Positions 33,152 to 38,775 of a stretch of 38,775 bases of DNA are shown in pieces. The stretch is from Gemmatimonadales bacterium UBA2960 (GTDB taxonomy: Bacteria > Gemmatimonadota > Gemmatimonadetes > Longimicrobiales > Gaopeijiaceae): positions 1 to 38,775 of the forward strand of contig DEBI01000094.1 in the NCBI GenBank assembly GCA_002348465.1. The letters run 5' to 3'. The notes under the pieces are model-generated. The model did not search any database, was not told the DNA's origin, and saw only the letters and a list, made by a program, of their open reading frames with translations. Each line of letters begins with the position of its first letter. The stretch's first letter is position 1. The translations under genes were made by a program, and so were the position numbers.

Positions 33152-35382
33152 GATATATCGACTGCTGAGGCAACACGTTGACCGCCAACCGCAACTTCCT
33201 GAAAGGCAAGTGCATCATCACGAAGGCGCTGAACAAGCTCTGGGCTCCTCCCGTCTAGCTGCGCTGCATCTGAAAGCTGCAGAGCCATTACGTAGTACTG
33301 GTAGGGCATCATAGTGGTCGAACGGTCTGCCCAAATCGCGCGATCCCGAAGGCCTCGGTACTCGTATATTTCATCATAGAGCTTGAGCGATTTTTCTAAG
33401 TCGAGCCAAACGCTCCCATACTCGGGAGACCCCCTAATCATTCCTTCGTGTGGGTCAGTCTCCAGGTTCCGCAGCTCTAGCTTGGTCGTCAAACCATGAC
33501 GGACACCCCAACGCTCCAAGCCGAGCCGAGACATCATCCCTCCAGCCGAAGAAAAGTAAATTGGTCGTTCCAGAGCTGAGTCGTTAATGATGCGTAGAGC
33601 GATCTGTTCACTGCGATCGAGGACCATCCCCGATGGATAAGTGACCGCCAGCTTGGGAAACGAAACTGTAACATCCTCGGGAAGCTGGATCGAGGACACC
33701 TGTTCTAGAACATCCGGATCGATCGTCGTCAAAGAAGTGGTGGGTGCGGCCCTATCCTCATATAGATTTGGGGCAAGAGCAGCGTCGTATGGGCGCTGAC
33801 GGCCCGGTAGTGTCAGTTCCTGTAGCTGACGGGGGTACCAAGTCGTGAAGAGATACTGACCGACTATTACAGTGACGTCTTGGCGAACCTCCTCGACTTC
33901 CTGCAAATACCAAAGCGGAAAAGTGTCATTGTCACCATTCGTGAAGAGTACCCCATACGGCTCAACGCTCATTAAGAGATCGTAAGCCCAATCCCGGGCC
34001 GCGTAGTCTCCCGAGCGAGTCGCCCAAGGCCAGTTGAGCATTAGAGGAAGCAGAGCAAGTAGTAGGATCGGCGCTGTCTTCAGGTGCAGGGCCGGTCCTC
34101 CGTTCATCCTTCTAGAGGCCGCGTTCCAAAGCCATGCTAAGCCAATACCCGCTAAGCATCCCCAGTAAGAAAACGTTGCGATGTAAAAATAATCACGCTC
34201 TCGAACCTCTCTCTGGACCTGATCAAGGTCAGCATGCAGGGAATATCCGTGCCGGAAATTCAAATAAACAACGAGTCCAACCGTCAGAGTACCTGCCAGA
34301 ACCGCTAGGTATGCGAAAAGTGTTCGGTCAGACACCCACGCTGCGTAAAGTCCAACAAACCCGAGAGCTAGAAACAGAACGGTGGGAAGGAATCGTCTTG
34401 GTGCAGGAAGTTCTGACGCATCTAACCCTCGGGCCCACTGCCACTCAAAGTACTGCATAAACGTGGCCATCTGCGCCGTGAAGGGAGCTTTACGCTGCCA
34501 CACTGGTGGAGTTTGATATTGTTCCCTAGACAGAGCCGAGCTCAGCGCCGGACATCCAACCCTGCCCTGGGAGAAGACCGCTGCGGCAGCCTGCCCGACC
34601 GAAACACAGGTAGGATCACCCTCGTTGATAACCGGGTCGAGTTCAGCGCGAATCGGAAGGACGAAGTTGAAGGAAATTCCTAATGCAATCACTAACGTAG
34701 CGCGACTTATAAACCCAACCGTAAGTAACCGATATGGACGCGAGAGCAACAACAAGACGCCTAACGCTGGAGCGGGAAGCACCGACATCATGTGACTCGT
34801 TGACCCGATCGCGAGCAGGAATAGGGCCCAAAGGATATAGCGTTCGGTTCCAGGCTCTTCTCCTCTATCGTGCCATCGAACCGCCAGCCAACTGACGATC
34901 GCTATGATCATCACCGAGAGGGTGTAAACCTTTTCGTTGACATTCGACTGGTTCCATACCGTGAAGGCAGTGGCTCCGATCAGAGATGATGCAAGCGCAG
35001 CCACCTGGGCTAGTCGTCGGTCTAGAAAAATGCCCCATAACACACGATGAGCTATCAGATAGAAAAAGCCCGTGGCAGTTGCACTCGTTGCTGCAGCAAA
35101 CAGGTTGATTCTAACAGCGACCGAAAGCCCTGTGGGTGCCAAAAGAAGGCTCCATACCTTCGCCAGAACGATGAAGAACGGGTTCCCCGGCGGGTGCGGA
35201 ATCCCAAGCGTATGGGCTGTAGCGATATACTCGCTAGCGTCCCAGAAAGCAGTAGTTGGAGCAAGCGTTAAGGCATACAGCAAGAATGCACCCAGAGCCG
35301 CAGCAACTCCCCACAGGTAGGGGGGGCGCTCCATTTTGTGCAAATCTTCGCTGACTTCCGGGGCTTGAAAAAAAAGACTCAT
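33148..35382 (-). CDS. DUF2723 / GT117-type membrane glycosyltransferase
   Basis: A 744-residue polytopic membrane protein. The N-terminal ALTLAPTTAFWDASEYIATAHTLGIPHPPGNPFFIVLAKVW is the diagnostic DUF2723 segment (Asp/Glu in loop 1, HPPGNP). About ten membrane segments follow, then a periplasmic C-terminal domain from about residue 475 (ANGDNDTFPLWYLQEVE-like region; here FTNGDNDTFPLWYLQEVEEV). The family is related to protein O-mannosyltransferases and is classed GT117. It probably glycosylates exported proteins or lipids, with acceptor unknown. A run of eight T lies in codons 3-5 of the ATG at 35382, and a second ATG at codon 17 (MERPPYLWG) is also a plausible start. It is coupled to MoeB-rhodanese by a 4-base overlap. 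Confidence 0.88.
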   Translation of the reverse strand: MSLFFQAPEVSEDLHKMERPPYLWGVAAALGAFLLYALTLAPTTAFWDASEYIATAHTLGIPHPPGNPFFIVLAKVWSLLLAPTGLSVAVRINLFAAATSATATGFFYLIAHRVLWGIFLDRRLAQVAALASSLIGATAFTVWNQSNVNEKVYTLSVMIIAIVSWLAVRWHDRGEEPGTERYILWALFLLAIGSTSHMMSVLPAPALGVLLLLSRPYRLLTVGFISRATLVIALGISFNFVLPIRAELDPVINEGDPTCVSVGQAAAAVFSQGRVGCPALSSALSREQYQTPPVWQRKAPFTAQMATFMQYFEWQWARGLDASELPAPRRFLPTVLFLALGFVGLYAAWVSDRTLFAYLAVLAGTLTVGLVVYLNFRHGYSLHADLDQVQREVRERDYFYIATFSYWGCLAGIGLAWLWNAASRRMNGGPALHLKTAPILLLALLPLMLNWPWATRSGDYAARDWAYDLLMSVEPYGVLFTNGDNDTFPLWYLQEVEEVRQDVTVIVGQYLFTTWYPRQLQELTLPGRQRPYDAALAPNLYEDRAAPTTSLTTIDPDVLEQVSSIQLPEDVTVSFPKLAVTYPSGMVLDRSEQIALRIINDSALERPIYFSSAGGMMSRLGLERWGVRHGLTTKLELRNLETDPHEGMIRGSPEYGSVWLDLEKSLKLYDEIYEYRGLRDRAIWADRSTTMMPYQYYVMALQLSDAAQLDGRSPELVQRLRDDALAFQEVAVGGQRVASAVDIS

Positions 35383-35439
35383 AACAATGCGCTACCCAGA
35401 GGACTCCGCGTGAGACAGCCCATATTCACGCTTGCTTTT

Positions 35440-35460
35440 CGGTTGATGATTCATCAATCG
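35440..35460. promoter_or_regulatory. 21-base palindrome upstream of the DUF2723 gene
   Basis: CGGTTGATG-ATT-CATCAATCG is an inverted repeat with one non-Watson-Crick pair. Its inner 15 bases, TTGATGATTCATCAA, are perfect except for the central base. It lies 26 bases after the ridA stop and about 58 bases before the DUF2723-gene ATG. The half-sites (TTGAT/ATCAA) resemble an FNR-type box but the spacer is 5, not 4. It could be an operator or a ridA terminator stem. Confidence 0.4.
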
Positions 35461-35485
35461 ACCGGGATTCAGTCGAAGTTCTCAA

Positions 35486-35926
35486 TCAGTCGTCGGTTTT
35501 CACCGCGATGAAGGAGATTTCAATCAAGGCACCGTTGACCAAACCTGAGATCTCCATCGCAACACGAGACGGCGGGTCGACCCCTTCAAAATACTGGGCA
35601 TACGCTTCGTTCATCTCACCATACCCATTGATATCAGTCAGATAGACGGTCGCTCGAACAAGATCACCAAAGTCCATCCCGAGTTCTCCGAGCAGCTCTT
35701 TGAATGACCCCATGATGTTGTGGGTCTCAGCTGCCATCCGGCCCTCGGTCATAGCACGAGTCTCGCCGTTCGCCCCGAGCTTACCAGAGAGATAGTAGGT
35801 ATTACCGACCTGCACCGCCGCGCTAAACGGAATGCGCTCAGATGGCTGGTGTGCAATCCTTTCTTGAGCGAGAACAGGATTAGCCATGAACACGGTTAGA
35901 GAAAAAGTCAGGACGAAGCGCTTCAC
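35486..35926 (-). CDS. Exported RidA/YjgF-family protein
   Basis: A 146-residue protein with a cleavable signal peptide (VKRFVLTFSLTVFMANPVLA-Q, first codon GTG) in front of a full RidA domain of about 125 residues. RidA proteins hydrolyse reactive enamines/imines released by PLP enzymes. The key Arg is present in PPSRVAMEISGL and the Glu in ALIEISFIA, so the active site appears intact. Most RidA proteins are cytoplasmic; this one should be periplasmic. The GTG start has a strong AGGAG six bases upstream (35937-35933). It is divergent from the alpha/beta hydrolase gene and precedes the DUF2723 gene by 103 bases. Confidence 0.9.
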   Translation of the reverse strand: MKRFVLTFSLTVFMANPVLAQERIAHQPSERIPFSAAVQVGNTYYLSGKLGANGETRAMTEGRMAAETHNIMGSFKELLGELGMDFGDLVRATVYLTDINGYGEMNEAYAQYFEGVDPPSRVAMEISGLVNGALIEISFIAVKTDD

Positions 35927-36054
35927 TAGGTTCTCCTAGATAGGGTCGTAGCCGTCGATAAGGTTCTGGGCCAGATCATGCCCGACCATCGCAACCTATG
36001 CAAGGCTCAAGCGTAGTCATGCGGACATCCGGTGTGGGAGCATAGCTTACATAC

Positions 36055-37149
36055 ATGCTCAGTTCTATCCAACGCACTTTGTCGTTCACCAGAGCGTGGC
36101 TAAGACCTCCACGAGATGTGATCGAAGAAGAAGTCACTGTCGACCGCGACGGGACACCCGTGCGGGCGACACTCGTTCGTCCCTCTATTACGGCAAGAAA
36201 CTTACCCGCATGGGTAGTTATGCATGGCATCACGCGTCCTGGACGGTCCCACACGCAGCTGGTTCGATTTACGAGGGCCCTGGCTCGAGCTGGCATTGCT
36301 GCCATAGTGCCGGACGTCCCCGAATGGCGTGATCTCCAACTCCGTCCTGACTTATCTATACCAAGTATCGCAGCGTCGGTGCGATGGCTCCGAGACAGTG
36401 AACTCATCCGAGACGAACCAGTAGGTGTGGTAGGGTTCTCTTTTGGCGCCTCGCACGCAGTTGGCGCCCGAGCAAGTCCGAGGTTGAGAGACGAAATCGG
36501 GGCGGCTTGCGGCTTTGGAGGGTATTGCTCCTTGCGTCACACTTTCCGGTTCATGATGACAGGTCGGTACAACGCAGCTGGTAAGGATGCATACCTGAAG
36601 CCCGACCCATACGGAAGATGGATCGTTGCCGCCAATTACCTTACCGCTGTGCCGGGCTATGAAGACGCTACGGACGTAGCCGAAGCACTCAGGACCCTTG
36701 CATGTCACGCCGGCGACATCGGCGCTGCGTCATGGGATGCTCTTTACGATCCTATAATACACAATCTGCGCAGCACCATCGCTATGGAACGTCGGCGTCT
36801 CTTCGACCTTTTTGCTCCAGGATCGAAGACCCACGCACCAGGGCCCGAAGCTTTTCACATCGGAGAACAACTCGAAGAGGCTGCCCGCCTCACCGATCCC
36901 ACACTTGATCCGACATCAGTGCTGGGTGCAGTCAGGGGCACAGTACATCTTCTGCATGGCCGAGTTGACCACCTCATCCCCTATTCTGAGAGTCAAAGAA
37001 TAGCTACAGCGCTTCGAGTTGCGTCGCCTCGTCTCACGATAACACGTCTCTTCAACCACTCTTCTCAGGAAACCATCCAGACATGGAGGAGCGTGGTTGA
37101 GATTCCCAGATTTGGTAGGGCGCTAGGGTCTGTATTGTCGGAGCTCTAA
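36055..37149 (+). CDS. Alpha/beta hydrolase
   Basis: A 364-residue alpha/beta-hydrolase-fold protein. The core has a beta-rich start (VIEEEVTVDRDGTPVRATLVRP), the oxyanion-hole region VVMHGITRPGR, and the nucleophile elbow VVGFSFGASHA (GxSxG). The acid comes in LLHGRVDHLIPYSES and the probable catalytic His in RLFNHSSQE. A large cap of about 130 residues lies between nucleophile and acid. There is no signal peptide, although the N-terminus has a short amphipathic stretch. The substrate is unknown; an esterase or dipeptidyl-peptidase-like fold is possible. It is divergent from ridA and ends 16 bases before the convergent DinB gene. Confidence 0.85.
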   Translation: MLSSIQRTLSFTRAWLRPPRDVIEEEVTVDRDGTPVRATLVRPSITARNLPAWVVMHGITRPGRSHTQLVRFTRALARAGIAAIVPDVPEWRDLQLRPDLSIPSIAASVRWLRDSELIRDEPVGVVGFSFGASHAVGARASPRLRDEIGAACGFGGYCSLRHTFRFMMTGRYNAAGKDAYLKPDPYGRWIVAANYLTAVPGYEDATDVAEALRTLACHAGDIGAASWDALYDPIIHNLRSTIAMERRRLFDLFAPGSKTHAPGPEAFHIGEQLEEAARLTDPTLDPTSVLGAVRGTVHLLHGRVDHLIPYSESQRIATALRVASPRLTITRLFNHSSQETIQTWRSVVEIPRFGRALGSVLSEL

Positions 37150-37165
37150 CCGTCTACTGATTCGT

Positions 37166-37693
37166 TCAAAGACCTGCCAAATAATCGCGACGGATCAGGT
37201 CCCTGTGCCAAAGCTCGTGCCCTGCAATGATCCACGGAAAACTGCGAACTGTGAACTTGTAACCAGAGGCACGGCCGGTGCGACTTCCTATCCCTTCCGG
37301 CATACAGGCGAACATCACCACATTGGAGCGCCGGACTAAAAGCCACTCGTCAATCAAATCAACCATCGACCGATCTGCAGCATTTGATCCTCGATTCCAT
37401 GCATCCTGATCCATACCCGGCAGGTCTACATCGTCTTCTCTCGCAATGGCCAAAGCCCGATAGGCGAACATTCGTTCCGTATCGATCAAGTGGCCGACTA
37501 CCTCTCTTATTGTCCACTTGTCTTCCGCGTATCGGTACGTCTCCCGATCCTCCGACAACGAACGCAGGATTTCAACCGTTTCAGCAAGTTGGTCACTTAG
37601 TGTGCTCGTAATTTCTCCATCCGGCACACGAGCGATGTACGGAGCATAGTACTCGGCATACTCGCTAGGATCTGGACGCGGAAAAGCAATCAA
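37166..37693 (-). CDS. DinB-family four-helix protein
   Basis: A 175-residue protein of the DinB/YfiT metal-binding four-helix superfamily. The conserved metal histidines fall in VGHLIDTERMFAYRA and in IIAGHELWHRDLI, the typical H...HxxxH pattern. WTIREVVGHLIDTERM is the characteristic family signature. Some members are thiol S-transferases using bacillithiol or mycothiol; others have no known activity. The start is TTG at 37693, overlapping the stop of the M19 dipeptidase (TTGA), so the two are probably translated together. No ribosome-binding site of its own is clear. Confidence 0.9.
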   Translation of the reverse strand: MIAFPRPDPSEYAEYYAPYIARVPDGEITSTLSDQLAETVEILRSLSEDRETYRYAEDKWTIREVVGHLIDTERMFAYRALAIAREDDVDLPGMDQDAWNRGSNAADRSMVDLIDEWLLVRRSNVVMFACMPEGIGSRTGRASGYKFTVRSFPWIIAGHELWHRDLIRRDYLAGL

Positions 37694-38775
37694 TAGTCTT
37701 GGCCAATCGTTCGATTGAGTTCGCCAATCGTTCTAGTTGAGGGTGGGCGCTCACGCTGAAGCCGGCGCGCAACAGCCTCCGCTTCACGCCAAGCTCGAAG
37801 CAAATTCTCACCTGCCACCTTACGCATGTCACCCTCCGACCACCCGCGACGAGAAAGCTCGGCCAAGAGTGCCGGGAAGGTCGAGACATCTTCTAGACCG
37901 ACTGGAGTCGACTCAATCCCGTCGAAATCGGATCCGATTCCCACAAAGTCAACCCCAGCGATGCTAACGATATGCTCAATATGATCTGCAACATCGGCGA
38001 TAGTAGCTTGGTCTCTTGAGGTCAGGAACGACGGAACAAAAGTGACCATCACAACTCCTCCATTCTCTGGGAGACGCCGCAGAACTTGGTCGGGAACGTT
38101 TCTCGGATGATCATGAAGCGCGCGCGCAGAGGCGTGCGAATAAATCACCGGTGCCTCTGCAATATCCAGCACGTCATTCATCGTCTCTGGAGACGTGTGC
38201 GAGATATCGACAAGCATACCCATACGATTCATCTCACGAACGACCTCGTTACCGAATTCACTTAGGCCACCGTGGCGTGGCAGTGCGCAGCATGAGTCTG
38301 CCCAATCAAGCGTGCCGTTGTGTGTCAGCGTCATGTAACGAACACCCATCGCATAGAAAGCCCTCAGGGTACCCAGAGAGTTCTCAATAGCATGACCGCC
38401 TTCCATTCCAAGCATTGAGGCCACTCTACCCCTACCGAAGGCACTCTCCAAACCCGAGACGCTAGTTGCTAACTCCATTGCCTCAGGGTACTTGTCGATG
38501 ATCTGCAAGGCGATGTCGATCTGCTCAAGCTGAACCTTAGCCGCCCCTTCTTCAACTGCTTCGAAGGGGATATACACTGACCACCATTGCGCCCCAACCC
38601 CACCAGCACGAAGACGTTCTAGGTCCGTGTGGAAGGAAGTTTCTTTGCGAAGATCGTGCTCCGGCGCCTCTACATCATGTGGACCCGCTTCACTGTTGCG
38701 GATCGCCCAAGGAAGATCGTTATGTCCATCTACCAAGGGGGTTGTAGCCAAGACCCTGAGTGCCTTTTCCAAATG
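37690..38775 (-). CDS. M19 membrane dipeptidase (5' end probably beyond window)
   Basis: A zinc dipeptidase of the renal dipeptidase (M19) family that hydrolyses dipeptides. Metal and substrate motifs are PLVDGHNDLPW (HxD), GMEGGHAIE (bridging Glu), VDISHTS (His), YSHASARALHDHPRNVPD (His) and GIGSDFDGIES (Asp). At least 360 residues are present and the C-terminus is complete. The frame remains open to the right edge of the window. A TTG at 38772 could be a start, but family members often have an N-terminal signal or a few more residues, so the true start may be outside. It is coupled to the DinB gene by a 4-base overlap. Confidence 0.93.
   Translation of the reverse strand, partial: HLEKALRVLATTPLVDGHNDLPWAIRNSEAGPHDVEAPEHDLRKETSFHTDLERLRAGGVGAQWWSVYIPFEAVEEGAAKVQLEQIDIALQIIDKYPEAMELATSVSGLESAFGRGRVASMLGMEGGHAIENSLGTLRAFYAMGVRYMTLTHNGTLDWADSCCALPRHGGLSEFGNEVVREMNRMGMLVDISHTSPETMNDVLDIAEAPVIYSHASARALHDHPRNVPDQVLRRLPENGGVVMVTFVPSFLTSRDQATIADVADHIEHIVSIAGVDFVGIGSDFDGIESTPVGLEDVSTFPALLAELSRRGWSEGDMRKVAGENLLRAWREAEAVARRLQRERPPSTRTIGELNRTIGQDY

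Noticed and set aside
1..38775. CRISPR arrays, insertion sequences, prophage genes, tRNA, rRNA, riboswitches, toxin-antitoxin or defence systems
   Set aside because: No regular repeat arrays, transposase or integrase motifs, cloverleaf-like segments or defence-protein signatures were seen by eye on either strand. A tRNA scan and covariance-model search would settle the RNA part.

Overview
The window looks like ordinary, gene-dense chromosome from a Gram-negative, outer-membrane-bearing bacterium. Evidence is several signal-peptide and lipoprotein genes, a small outer-membrane barrel ending in Phe, and a 1,000-residue metalloprotease/propeller/barrel protein. Gene content fits Gemmatimonadota best: a Fe-trafficking protein with two CxxC pairs, a fused E1 alpha/beta ketoacid dehydrogenase, class II ribonucleotide reductase NrdJ, an M28/M19/GGT peptidase set, a GT117-type (DUF2723) protein and a MoeB-rhodanese fusion. 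This lineage call is an inference from content, with no marker gene to prove it. I found 32 protein genes and no rRNA, tRNA, CRISPR array, insertion sequence or prophage. No gap between genes exceeds 300 bases.

Layout. 1-3552 (minus): a glycolytic unit pyk - PhnP-like hydrolase - pgi, with pgi cut by the window edge. 3717-5723: rnd, a DksA/TraR-type zinc-finger protein and a YggX-like protein. 5739-10061: nitrilase, an M28 lipoprotein, a Tat-exported DUF839/PhoX-like protein and an exported TPR-like protein. 10136-12831: nrdJ with a sigma70-type promoter overlapped by two NrdR-box-like sites, and a strong hairpin after its stop codon. 12938-16707: the giant metalloprotease/propeller/barrel gene and a divergent unknown protein. 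16662-22009: a GT39-like membrane glycosyltransferase translationally coupled to murQ, then ggt and ccdA. 22086-25058: a tightly overlapping set nrnA - unknown - fur - speB. 25125-26706: a one-frame coaE-PHP fusion and a small basic protein. 26840-31212: a YyaL/SSP411-type protein and the fused E1 gene. 31350-35382: an outer-membrane barrel, and GT117-type protein coupled to MoeB-rhodanese. 35486-38775: exported RidA, an alpha/beta hydrolase, DinB and an M19 dipeptidase open at the window edge.

How it works together. The cytoplasmic genes are central metabolism and housekeeping: glycolysis, deoxynucleotide synthesis under probable NrdR control, CoA synthesis, branched-chain ketoacid oxidation, oligoribonucleotide turnover and cell-wall amino-sugar recycling. 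A second theme is handling of peptides at the cell envelope, through the M28 protein, gamma-glutamyltransferase, M19 dipeptidase and the giant metalloprotease. I did not find a clear new multi-gene defence or mobile system. The items most worth a second look are the coaE-PHP fusion (one base from being two normal genes), the NrdR/DnaA-like regulatory region of nrdJ, the CxxC-bearing YggX relative, the metalloprotease-propeller-barrel gene, and a conserved-looking unknown gene locked between nrnA and fur.
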